A DNA stretch of 32,284 bases from Mariniphaga sp. (GTDB lineage Bacteria; Bacteroidota; Bacteroidia; Bacteroidales; Prolixibacteraceae). The position numbers and the translations under genes were made by a program. The stretch spans positions 1 to 32,284 of the forward strand of contig JAAFHB010000035.1 of the NCBI GenBank assembly GCA_010906965.1, in the 5' to 3' direction. Below are positions 24,878 through 32,284 of the stretch, one piece after another (the first letter of the stretch is position 1; the number at the start of each line of letters is the position of its first letter). The notes beneath the pieces were generated by a model. That model was not told the DNA's origin and did no database searches. It saw only the letters and a list, made by a program, of their open reading frames with translations.

Positions 24878-26200
24878 ATGATCTATTCCGAACAAAACAT
24901 ATTTTCAAAAGTAAAAGACAGCGAAAACCATTTCATTGTCAATTTATTAAGTGGGAATGCCGACATCCTCAGTCCAACAGAGTCTGAAAAGCTTGTGCTG
25001 ATTCGTAATGGCGGTGAAGCTGATCCTGAATTTACCGATGAGATGGCAGAGAAGGGTTATTTGACACGTTCCGGAACCGAAAAAAGGCTATTCCGGATGC
25101 AATACTTCAATGCATTGGATGAACGCGATCAGGACGAGGTGCAGCTATTCTTCATTTTAAATTACAGTTGCAACTTTGGATGTACCTATTGTTATCAGGA
25201 TGAATACACCAATTCGGGTGCTGCACAGGGAAATGAACTTACAGATGCATTCTTCAAATATCTTAAAACCGAATTCGCTAAGCGGAAAAAATACATCACC
25301 GTTTTTGGTGGTGAACCGCTGCTTAATAGTGCAAATCAGCGGGCACAAATCGCTTATTTACTTCAGAAGGCCAATGAGGCTAAACTCGAAGTCTGCTTTG
25401 TCACAAACGGATATACACTCGAAGAATACATTGATGTCCTTAAGACAGGAAAGATTCGTGAGATCCAGATCACTATCGATGGAACGGCATCCGTTCACGA
25501 TAACCGCAGGACACTCAAAGGAGGAGGAAAAACCTTTGGCAAAATTGTAAAAGGTGTGGATGCATGTCTCGAAAACGGACTTCCCGTTAATCTTCGAATG
25601 GTGATCGATAAGGAAAACATCGATAATCTTCCTGAATTTGCACAATTCGCAATCGATAAAGGGTGGACATCACATCCGTTGTTTAAAACACAAATCGGAA
25701 GAAATTACGAACTTCACCATTGTCAATCAACACCTGATAAACTTTTTAGTCGCATATCGCTTTATGAAAAGCTATTCGAACTAATTAAGCAATACCCTTA
25801 TATCCAGGAATTTTATAAGCCCGCCTATTCAATTTCGAAGTATCTCGCAGAGAATGGAAAACTTCCCGAACCATTGTTCGATGCATGTCCGGCATGTAAA
25901 ACTGAATGGGCCTTCGATTACACAGGCAAGATCTATTCCTGTACCGCGACTGTTGGCAAAGAAGATGAAGCCCTGGGAACTTTTTACCCCCAAATTACCC
26001 TCAACGAACAATTAATCAACGAATGGGAATCGCGCGACGTGACCACCATTCCTGAATGCAAGACCTGCTCCGTTCAGTTGGCATGTGGTGGCGGATGCGG
26101 ATCGGTTGCAAAGAATAAAAACGGAACCATTCTTTCGCCTGACTGCCGGCCCGTGAAAGAATTACTTGAACTGGGCTTTGCCTCTTATTTTAAAGATTAA
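24878..26200 (+). CDS. Radical SAM/SPASM peptide-maturase-like protein
   Basis: The 440-residue protein has the radical SAM cluster motif CNFGCTYC (Cys98, 102, 105), with FGGEPLLN and ITIDG as further core motifs. A C-terminal SPASM domain carries Cys337, 340, 355 and then C-X2-C-X5-C-X3-C (394, 397, 403, 407) plus Cys423, enough for two auxiliary 4Fe-4S clusters. The N-terminal 90 residues (VNLLSGNADILSPTESEKLV) resemble the leader-binding regions of SPASM peptide maturases. Such enzymes commonly form thioether or carbon-carbon bonds on Cys-rich peptides. The upstream 32-residue peptide is the obvious candidate substrate. The next gene starts 21 bases on. Confidence 0.85.
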   Translation: MIYSEQNIFSKVKDSENHFIVNLLSGNADILSPTESEKLVLIRNGGEADPEFTDEMAEKGYLTRSGTEKRLFRMQYFNALDERDQDEVQLFFILNYSCNFGCTYCYQDEYTNSGAAQGNELTDAFFKYLKTEFAKRKKYITVFGGEPLLNSANQRAQIAYLLQKANEAKLEVCFVTNGYTLEEYIDVLKTGKIREIQITIDGTASVHDNRRTLKGGGKTFGKIVKGVDACLENGLPVNLRMVIDKENIDNLPEFAQFAIDKGWTSHPLFKTQIGRNYELHHCQSTPDKLFSRISLYEKLFELIKQYPYIQEFYKPAYSISKYLAENGKLPEPLFDACPACKTEWAFDYTGKIYSCTATVGKEDEALGTFYPQITLNEQLINEWESRDVTTIPECKTCSVQLACGGGCGSVAKNKNGTILSPDCRPVKELLELGFASYFKD

Positions 26201-26221
26201 TACGACTTTAATGCTTACAAT

Positions 26222-27490
26222 ATGACTGAAATTACATCTGTTGAATTTGAAAACGAGGTTTTGCAATCGGGAAAAGTAATCCTTGATTTTTACTCTTCCG
26301 AATGTCCTCCCTGCGAAGCATTGGCTCCCAAATTTGAATCATTGGCTAAATTATACGGTCAGGATGTTAAATTCTTAAAGATCTTCAGGCAAAAGAACCG
26401 CGAACTGGCCGATCAACTGGTTGTGAAATCGTCCCCAACCCTTCTCTTTTATGACAATGGGAAAGAGGTTGGTGACCGGTTAACAGGTGGAATTAAAAGG
26501 TCCGATATCATCAAAAATCTCAATAAATTACTTCCCGAAAGCAAGGTTGCAACCATCATCGCCAAAATCAAACCAACCATTTCGGAATATGATGTTATGA
26601 TTTTGGGTGCCGGTCCCGGGGGACTGACTGCCGGACTTTACCTTTGCCAGGCAAAAATTAATACGGTGCTAATTGATATCGCATTGCCGGGCGGACATGT
26701 CTCTACAACGCACGAAGTTTCGAATTACCCTGGTTTTATCGAACCTCAGGCGGGTTATATGTTGTCGCACAATATGTCGGAACAGACAAAACTGTGCGGA
26801 ACTGCTTACAAAGTTGCCGTTGATGTAACGAGTGTTGATCTTAAAAAAAGGGAGATCGTTCTCGATGAGTACGAGACGGTAAAAGCAAAGAAGATTATTA
26901 TTGCCACAGGTACGTCGCCCAATCTGATGGGAATTCCCGGAGAAGTTGAATTGAAGGGAAAAGGAATCTCGTATTGCGCCACTTGTGATGCAAAGTATTA
27001 TGGCGATAAAGAAGTGGTTGTGATCGGCGGTGGAAATTCTGCTGTTGAAGAGTCAGACTTTATCTCGAAATTTGCAAATAAGATAACAATGGTTCACCAG
27101 TTCGATGCCTTCACTGCCAATAAAACAGCGATCGAGAAACTGAATGCAAATCCAAAAATAAGTGCCTTGCTCCAACATGAGCCTCGCTCATTCAAACGTG
27201 ATGGTGACAAAATCATTACCGAAGTAGAAGATCTTAAAACAAAAGAGATCAAAACGTTGATCTCGGATGGTGTCTTTATCTTTATTGGAATGAAACCCAA
27301 TGTTCAGTTATTCAAAAATAAACTCACACTCGATCAGTGGGGATATATCAAAACCGACGAAGATATGCGAACAAGTTTTCCGGATGTATTTGCTGTCGGT
27401 GATGTAATCAGCAAGAAATACAGACAAATAACAACTGCAGTTGCCGACGGAACGATTGCTGCCATTGCAATTGCCAAAGAATTAAATTAG
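26222..27490 (+). CDS. Thioredoxin-thioredoxin reductase fusion
   Basis: The 422-residue fusion has a thioredoxin domain (1-105) with active site CPPC (Cys28/Cys31, canonical CGPC) and cis-proline in SSPTLLFY. A flavoprotein reductase domain (about 120-422) has the FAD motif LGAGPGGLTAGLY, redox pair CATC (Cys252/Cys255) and second dinucleotide motif IGGGNSA. The 2'-phosphate-binding HRRxxxR of NADPH-dependent TrxR reads HQFDAFT here (292-298), with all arginines lost, so the electron donor may be NADH or another carrier. A coupled Trx/TrxR would supply thiol electrons to the ArsM-like enzyme (ArsM enzymes need them) or keep peptide thiols reduced. DUF302 follows after 6 bases. Confidence 0.9.
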   Translation: MTEITSVEFENEVLQSGKVILDFYSSECPPCEALAPKFESLAKLYGQDVKFLKIFRQKNRELADQLVVKSSPTLLFYDNGKEVGDRLTGGIKRSDIIKNLNKLLPESKVATIIAKIKPTISEYDVMILGAGPGGLTAGLYLCQAKINTVLIDIALPGGHVSTTHEVSNYPGFIEPQAGYMLSHNMSEQTKLCGTAYKVAVDVTSVDLKKREIVLDEYETVKAKKIIIATGTSPNLMGIPGEVELKGKGISYCATCDAKYYGDKEVVVIGGGNSAVEESDFISKFANKITMVHQFDAFTANKTAIEKLNANPKISALLQHEPRSFKRDGDKIITEVEDLKTKEIKTLISDGVFIFIGMKPNVQLFKNKLTLDQWGYIKTDEDMRTSFPDVFAVGDVISKKYRQITTAVADGTIAAIAIAKELN

Positions 27491-27496
27491 AAGGAT

Positions 27497-27907
27497 ATGG
27501 AAACAAATCAGATGATTATCGAAAAAGTAAGTCCCTGGGACTTCGAAAAGACAGTTGAATTACTAACTTCTGAAGCAGGGAAGCGCAATTGGCAAATACC
27601 TGCGATTCACGATCTGCAACAATCGCTTGCAAAGGCCGGAAAGGCTGTAAATTCGGTAAAAGTACTCGAAGTATGCAAACCGGAATTCTCGGGTAAAATG
27701 CTTGAGAAAAATGACGAAAGAATAGTTTCAGTGATGATGCCTTGCCGGATCTCTATTTACCTTAAGGAGGACGGGAGAACCTATGTTGCACTGATCAATG
27801 GAGCTGCGCTGGTTGCTGGTATGCCCGAAACGGTTCGCGAAGTGATGACTGCTGCCGCGGATGAAGTAAACGAAATTGTCGATTCGGTTTTCAATCGCCA
27901 TTTTTAA
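27497..27907 (+). CDS. DUF302 domain protein
   Basis: The 136-residue protein is covered by a DUF302 domain: the N-terminal half with FEKTVELLTSEAGKRNWQIP, and the signature MMPCRISIYLKEDGRTYVALING followed by a helix near PETVREVM. DUF302 proteins are small alpha/beta proteins of unknown function, often beside thioredoxin, metal or sulfur genes. Cys residues occur in VCKPEF and MPCRI. It is the last gene of the operon, 6 bases after the Trx-TrxR fusion, and is convergent with purE. No terminator was seen in 27908-27975. Confidence 0.82.
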   Translation: METNQMIIEKVSPWDFEKTVELLTSEAGKRNWQIPAIHDLQQSLAKAGKAVNSVKVLEVCKPEFSGKMLEKNDERIVSVMMPCRISIYLKEDGRTYVALINGAALVAGMPETVREVMTAAADEVNEIVDSVFNRHF

Positions 27908-27975
27908 TTTAGTCTACTGATTTACCAAAAGGATTTGGCCGGCGATAAACTTAACTTCAAATAAAATTTTCAATC

Positions 27976-28467
27976 TCATTCATTCATCTTCTTAATCTTG
28001 TCCATTACCTCTGAATTCATTTTGTCTTTGTAGTCAAGCATTTTTTTTCTCAATTGTAAATCTCCGACTGAAAGGATCTGAACAGCAAGCAAACCAGCAT
28101 TTTTGGCTCCATTCAACGCAACAGTTGCTACTGGAATGCCACCTGGCATTTGCAGAATTGATAAAATAGAATCCCAGCCATCTATTGAATTGGAAGATTT
28201 TATTGGCACTCCAATAACCGGAAGAGGGGAGATTGCAGCTGCCATTCCGGGGAGATGTGCGGAGCCTCCTGCTCCTGCAATGATTACCTGTATGCCTCTT
28301 TTATGCGCATTTTCGGCAAAATCATACAGTCTTTTTGGGGTGCGGTGAGCCGAAACAATAGTTATCTCATAAGGCACTTTGAATTCTTTCAAAATTTCGG
28401 CTGCCTGATTCATAACTGACATATCTGAATCAGAGCCCATGATGATGCTTACAAGAGGCTTTACCAT
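27976..28467 (-). CDS. purE: N5-carboxyaminoimidazole ribonucleotide mutase (class I PurE)
   Basis: The 163-residue enzyme converts N5-CAIR to CAIR in purine synthesis. Class I features are [10 protein letters not shown], His41 in [18 protein letters not shown], and GVPIKSS followed by [15 protein letters not shown]. Its start overlaps the purK end by 7 bases, so the two are translationally coupled. Presence of PurK agrees with class I, which needs N5-CAIR rather than AIR plus CO2. A remnant that looks like class II PurE lies upstream of sua5. Confidence 0.95.
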   Translation of the reverse strand: MVKPLVSIIMGSDSDMSVMNQAAEILKEFKVPYEITIVSAHRTPKRLYDFAENAHKRGIQVIIAGAGGSAHLPGMAAAISPLPVIGVPIKSSNSIDGWDSILSILQMPGGIPVATVALNGAKNAGLLAVQILSVGDLQLRKKMLDYKDKMNSEVMDKIKKMNE

Positions 28468-29615
28468 GACTTAACTTTTAATTTTTGTTTTACAATACCT
28501 GCCTTCTTTTTTGCTTCTTCAATTGAATTAGCTAGAATCGTTACGTGCCCCATCTTTCGATATGGTTTTGTTATTTTTTTTCCATACAAATGAATCTTCA
28601 CACCTTCAATGCCCAAACAATCAGTTAAACCCTCATATTTTACAGGACCTTCATAATTTGGTTCTCCTAAAAGATTAATCATTACTGAAGGCATTTTCAA
28701 TTGTGTGCTTCCAAGCGGAAAATTAAATATAGCTCTTAATAATTGTTCATATTGTGAAGTTATCACACTTTCAATAGTATGATGACCACTGTTATGAGGT
28801 CGTGGCGCTATTTCATTAACCCAAACAACATTGTTTTTATCCACAAACATTTCTACAGCTAAAATTCCGCAGAGGTTAAACGAAGATATTAGTTGAGTTG
28901 CAATTTCATTTGCTTGCTGAAGTATTTTTTCTTCCAATACGGATGGACAAATTAACTTCTCTACAAGATTTGCTTCATTGAATTCCATCTCCACCACCGG
29001 AAAACATTTTATTTCTCCTTTACGGTTTCGTGCAACGATAACTGAAATTTCAGTTTGTATTTCAACCAGCTTTTCTACCAAAGAAGCTCCTTCCAGTAAA
29101 TTCTTTAATTCATTTAGCGAATGTATTATCGCAACTCCTTTTCCATCATAACCGCCCTTTCTTAATTTTTGAACAAAAGGAAATGTTATTGTACCAGCTT
29201 CAGAAGCTACAATTATTTCAGCTTTGTTTTTAAACAAGAAAAATTGTGGCGAAGGGATGTTGTTATTCTGATAAAACTCTTTCTGCAAGCCTTTATCCTG
29301 AATAATTGCCAGTGCGTCAGGGTCAGGAAATATTTTTTTTCCTTCAGCTTTTAACTTTTGTAATGCTTCTATGTTCACATTTTCAATTTCAAATGTAATC
29401 ATATCAACCATGCCTCCAAAGCGAATTACAGCATTATAATCGAGCTGATTTCCTTTCACAAATTGGGTACAGCAAGTCGAAGCAGGGCAATGACCATCCG
29501 TATCTAATATGAATGTTTTAACATCCCAGTTACTTGCAGCAAGAACCAACATCTTGCCTAATTGACCTCCGGCAATTATTCCAAGTTTAAAATCTGAAGT
29601 TACCAATTGTTCCAT
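28461..29615 (-). CDS. purK: N5-carboxyaminoimidazole ribonucleotide synthetase
   Basis: ATP-grasp enzyme of 384 residues that makes N5-CAIR from AIR, ATP and bicarbonate, the partner reaction of PurE. The N-terminal motif is [17 protein letters not shown]. The ATP-grasp core shows [17 protein letters not shown], and the metal/ATP site [17 protein letters not shown] is a PurK hallmark. It lies 9 bases after sua5 and overlaps purE. The DNA is clearly more A+T rich than in leuS or pgk and uses fewer CG-containing codons such as TCG and CGA, which could mean transfer or simply local drift. Confidence 0.95.
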   Translation of the reverse strand: MEQLVTSDFKLGIIAGGQLGKMLVLAASNWDVKTFILDTDGHCPASTCCTQFVKGNQLDYNAVIRFGGMVDMITFEIENVNIEALQKLKAEGKKIFPDPDALAIIQDKGLQKEFYQNNNIPSPQFFLFKNKAEIIVASEAGTITFPFVQKLRKGGYDGKGVAIIHSLNELKNLLEGASLVEKLVEIQTEISVIVARNRKGEIKCFPVVEMEFNEANLVEKLICPSVLEEKILQQANEIATQLISSFNLCGILAVEMFVDKNNVVWVNEIAPRPHNSGHHTIESVITSQYEQLLRAIFNFPLGSTQLKMPSVMINLLGEPNYEGPVKYEGLTDCLGIEGVKIHLYGKKITKPYRKMGHVTILANSIEEAKKKAGIVKQKLKVKSW

Positions 29616-29624
29616 ATCGTTTTT

Positions 29625-30581
29625 TTATGCTAATTGATATTTATAGGATGCCTTTTTAATTCTGTCCATAATAGCAATGCCCAAGCCTACTTCAGTAACC
29701 GGTTCAATAAATATTTGTTTTATGTGTTCATCATCTTCCATCGCATGTAGAGCCGAAAACAAGTTTGCTGCAATCTCAAGATAATTGAAGGTGTGTGAGG
29801 TATAGATAATTTTAGATTCTTTATGAATAAAATCCTTTCCTCCATGTAAAATAAAACCTGATGCCTCAGGAAAGCAAAACGCCTTATTACATATAATATA
29901 CAATGGCTTAACTGGCGAATAGTGGCTTTTCAATAAACCCGGCGCTATTAATTTTTCAGGCTTTTCTGAATTGAAAATGAACGTATTTGGTAAGGCATTT
30001 TCAATGTCAGCAATTGTAATAACACCAGGCCGAAGCAATGAACATACATTGCCTTCGATGGATACAATAGTAGATTCTATTCCAACAGAAGTATTTCCTC
30101 CATCTAAAACATAATCGACATTGGGAAGCTGCTTTTTTACATGTTCGGCGCTTACCGGACTAAGCTGACCAAATTTATTTGCGCTGGGTGCTGCTATCGG
30201 GCAATTTGCTGCCCTGATAAGTTTTAGGGCAATGTCATTGTCGGGCATTCGGATGCCAACTGTATTCAAACCTGAGGTAACAATATCGGGGACTAACTTA
30301 CTTTTAAGCAATACTATGGTAAGTGGTCCCGGCCAAAACTTTTCGGCTAACCGAATAACATTCCTGTCAGCATTTTCGGTTAACGCATGCAAATCATCTA
30401 TCGATGCAACATGAACAATTAGTGGGTCGAAGGAAGGACGTTCTTTTAATTCAAAGATTTTAGCAACAGCCAAGGGATTAAATGCATTTGCACCTAATCC
30501 ATAGACTGTTTCTGTCGGAAAAGCCACCAAACCACCATTCCTGATGATTTGAACAGCTATTTCTATCTGGTTTTCAATCAT
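29625..30581 (-). CDS. sua5: L-threonylcarbamoyladenylate synthase, Sua5 type
   Basis: The 318-residue enzyme makes threonylcarbamoyl-AMP for tRNA t6A37. The YrdC domain (about 1-205) has VAFPTETVYGLGANAF, KERPSFDPLIVHV with the substrate-binding KxR pattern, and CPIAAPSANKFGQLSPVSAEHV. The extra 110 residues form the C-terminal Sua5 domain (SHYSPVKPLYII), which separates it from the shorter TsaC. It is the first complete gene of sua5-purK-purE. Its ATG (30581-30579) overlaps the end of the broken PurE-like sequence. Confidence 0.93.
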   Translation of the reverse strand: MIENQIEIAVQIIRNGGLVAFPTETVYGLGANAFNPLAVAKIFELKERPSFDPLIVHVASIDDLHALTENADRNVIRLAEKFWPGPLTIVLLKSKLVPDIVTSGLNTVGIRMPDNDIALKLIRAANCPIAAPSANKFGQLSPVSAEHVKKQLPNVDYVLDGGNTSVGIESTIVSIEGNVCSLLRPGVITIADIENALPNTFIFNSEKPEKLIAPGLLKSHYSPVKPLYIICNKAFCFPEASGFILHGGKDFIHKESKIIYTSHTFNYLEIAANLFSALHAMEDDEHIKQIFIEPVTEVGLGIAIMDRIKKASYKYQLA

Positions 30582-30741
30582 TTTCCTTTTCGTATTCTTT
30601 TATCAGGTTGTAGCATTTAAACGGAACTTTATGTGCCAAAGCAATCCCTGAAATGCTTTATATTTCAAAACCATCCGGACCTTTACTTATCTGATTCGCC
30701 CACTCAAGGTCGGCTTTGGAACCCATTATTATTACTACTTT
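30574..30741 (-). pseudogene. Remnant of class II PurE (AIR carboxylase)
   Basis: On the minus strand one frame reads KVVIIMGSKADLEWANQI, an in-frame TAA (30660-30658), then ALAHKVPFKCYNLIKEYEKE and a stop inside the sua5 start. The first part is the first beta-strand and phosphate loop of PurE. The second corresponds to the SAHK...LKEYE region of class II PurE, as I remember it from Treponema. The distance between the two parts also fits with no gap, so a single nonsense change plus loss of the last two thirds would explain it. No start codon is clear at the 5' end, which overlaps the DUF4914 stop. Confidence 0.6.
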
Positions 30742-30742
30742 A

Positions 30743-32284
30743 CTAATGGTCGTTGGATGTTAAAAATGAATACTGATAATCCATTGGGATAATGGCTAAA
30801 TAATCTTCAACACTTGCATCCGCTAAACAAGCCTCAATAATACGTCTACCGGTTGATGATAGTTCTGGTTTTAAATACTTTGGCAATTCAACTCTAAAGA
30901 AATCGTACAGTATTTCTGCGCCTGCATCATAACCCGAGGATTCTACTTCAACTTGTTTGTGAACCTGAAGAAACCGTGAAGGAATTTTTGCTCCCTCAAT
31001 GGTAAGATAGTTTAACTCAAATCCTAACAATGGGCAACGGGCATATTGATATTGGTCGCTTCTGAGTTTTGCATTTCCCCTTCGGGTAAGATATTCGCGC
31101 ATTAACAACTGAGGTTTAAAACCAACTTTCCATGCACCAATATGCTGGTTAGGCGTAAGGGTATATCTCATGCGCGGTGTTTGGATGATTTGTTCGAGCA
31201 ACAAATTGGCATGTGTAACCATTTTCCCCGTAGCAAAAGGCCAATAAGAGCCAACTCCTTCGCTTCCCATTCCACCACCGTCGACAATACTTGGGTTGGC
31301 ATGACCTCTTGGAGAAACTAGCCTCCATAACCAGGCTAATGCCGGCGGTAAAATATGAAATAAGCCAACAATGCCATAGGTTGGGTTTTCTTTTGTACAA
31401 GGCGGGGTGCGAACACCAAAGCTTCTAATATCTACGGTAACCGGTTTACTGATAATATTGGGAACAATACTTCTTGGTACAATTACCCTTGGGTTTGGGC
31501 ATCTTTTTCCGGGGCTATCCTCGGTATGATCCCAAATAAGAGCGGTGCAATCGGGATTGGATTTTATGTTCAGAAACAAAAGCGGCTCTTTGGGTTTGAT
31601 GGTAAGCTTTTCAAGAAAAGGATCATCTCCATAATCTGTAATGCTATCAACCCGAATAAACCAACCATTTTCGGCATCTAACACCGTCAATTTTCCATTG
31701 TTTTTTTGAAGAGAAGGATGGCACAAAGCCATATCATCTGTTACCGGATTAAAAGAACAGAACAGAGGGAAGTTTATTAACCGCTGCTCGCCTGTTAGTA
31801 TATTCTCACCAATTTGCACTTGTCCATTGGGTTCCCTCACGATGTTTTGAAGCATTTCGCTTTTACCACCACCGCTTGCACCTTCGTGCATAAAAGTAGT
31901 AATATTATCATAAGGGCTCACAACCTGTACTGTAGAACAATGAGCAGTTATCCATCCTTCTTTTTCACCTTTGGTTAAAAGTGCTCCATACAATCCTTTT
32001 TTTGCACTTGGCCCGGGATACAAATTGTACGAAAAAATTTCATGCAAACTTTCGGAACGTTTATGAACAACAATCTGTTTACCATTGAAGTGCGTGTGTC
32101 GAAAAGTAGGTGCAACATAAATTACAGAATCTATCGAAAAATCAACCAGCAACTCCTTGATAGGGATAATGCGTTGAAGCATCGAAAGTCCCATTGCAAA
32201 AAATCCTGCATTGGCTGGTGCAATTGCTATACCACCTGACCCAATAGAGTCATTTCCAGCGAAATAAAAGAATACCGCTAATTC
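30743..32284 (-). CDS. DUF4914 family protein, C-terminal part
   Basis: The frame stays open to the window edge (it continues 30 codons upstream of ATG 32194 without a stop), so the start lies outside and 513 residues are seen; the full family length is, as I recall, 600-650. It fits the DUF4914 family. A P-loop reads HEGASGGGKSEML, closest to the GxSGxGKSE form of HPr kinase and the related PEP carboxykinase fold, so it is probably an ATP- or GTP-dependent enzyme. Other conspicuous stretches are FCSFNPVTDDMALCHP and VDGGGMGSEGVGSYWPFA. There is no signal peptide in view. The substrate is unknown. Confidence 0.75.
   Translation of the reverse strand, partial: ELAVFFYFAGNDSIGSGGIAIAPANAGFFAMGLSMLQRIIPIKELLVDFSIDSVIYVAPTFRHTHFNGKQIVVHKRSESLHEIFSYNLYPGPSAKKGLYGALLTKGEKEGWITAHCSTVQVVSPYDNITTFMHEGASGGGKSEMLQNIVREPNGQVQIGENILTGEQRLINFPLFCSFNPVTDDMALCHPSLQKNNGKLTVLDAENGWFIRVDSITDYGDDPFLEKLTIKPKEPLLFLNIKSNPDCTALIWDHTEDSPGKRCPNPRVIVPRSIVPNIISKPVTVDIRSFGVRTPPCTKENPTYGIVGLFHILPPALAWLWRLVSPRGHANPSIVDGGGMGSEGVGSYWPFATGKMVTHANLLLEQIIQTPRMRYTLTPNQHIGAWKVGFKPQLLMREYLTRRGNAKLRSDQYQYARCPLLGFELNYLTIEGAKIPSRFLQVHKQVEVESSGYDAGAEILYDFFRVELPKYLKPELSSTGRRIIEACLADASVEDYLAIIPMDYQYSFLTSNDH

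Noticed and set aside
27908-27975. Missing C-terminal part of the class II PurE beyond the sua5-purK-purE block
   Set aside because: The minus-strand frames here do not resemble PurE, so a simple insertion of the block into the old gene is not supported.

Overview
The window looks like chromosomal DNA of a Bacteroidota member, probably an environmental or anaerobic Bacteroidales/Marinilabiliales-type organism. The evidence is an RprX/RprY-type two-component pair, type IX secretion/gliding genes (gldH and a sprE/porW homologue), the order fabF-rnc and ricT-gldH, repeated matches to the Bacteroidota sigma-ABfA -7 box TAnnTTTG, and starts without clear Shine-Dalgarno sequences. No rRNA, tRNA or CRISPR array was seen.

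Layout. 1-3559 (+): end of fabF, rnc, then a sensor kinase/response regulator pair closed by a strong terminator. 3685-5022 (-): NADP-type glutamate dehydrogenase. 5384-8044 (+): leuS with its terminator. 8045-8848: a poorly coding gap with one tiny lipoprotein ORF. 8849-12717: an accessory-looking run of single genes (MBL-fold hydrolase, SOUL haem-binding protein, papain-like peptidase, pentapeptide-repeat protein, GNAT acetyltransferase). 12839-14032 (-): pgk. 14203-19498 (+): holB, then ricT-gldH-trmB-alkyltransferase-like gene in a tight operon, then mrp. 19751-22993 (+): the large T9SS lipoprotein SprE/PorW.

The most unusual part is 23036-27907. A stand-alone IS1595-type zinc-ribbon protein (-) faces a (+) operon across a 120 bp region holding two copies of a TTAGT-GAT-ACTAA operator-like site and promoter boxes for both directions. 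The operon encodes a small DUF6132-like membrane protein, an ArsM-like methyltransferase with paired and tripled cysteines, a 32-residue Lys/Cys peptide, a radical SAM/SPASM maturase, a thioredoxin-thioredoxin reductase fusion with an altered nucleotide-binding motif, and a DUF302 protein. A perfect 12 bp hairpin separates the peptide gene from the maturase gene. I read this as a candidate, possibly undescribed, peptide-modification system linked to thiol redox and perhaps arsenic or another soft metalloid or chalcogen. That function is inference.

27976-32284 (-) holds sua5-purK-purE, visibly more A+T rich than the left part of the window, and the 3' part of a DUF4914 gene with an HPr-kinase-like P-loop. 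Between sua5 and the DUF4914 gene lies a short sequence that reads as the start of a class II PurE (AIR carboxylase), broken by one in-frame stop and cut off at the sua5 start codon. This suggests that a class II purE was lost here while the class I purE/purK pair took over.
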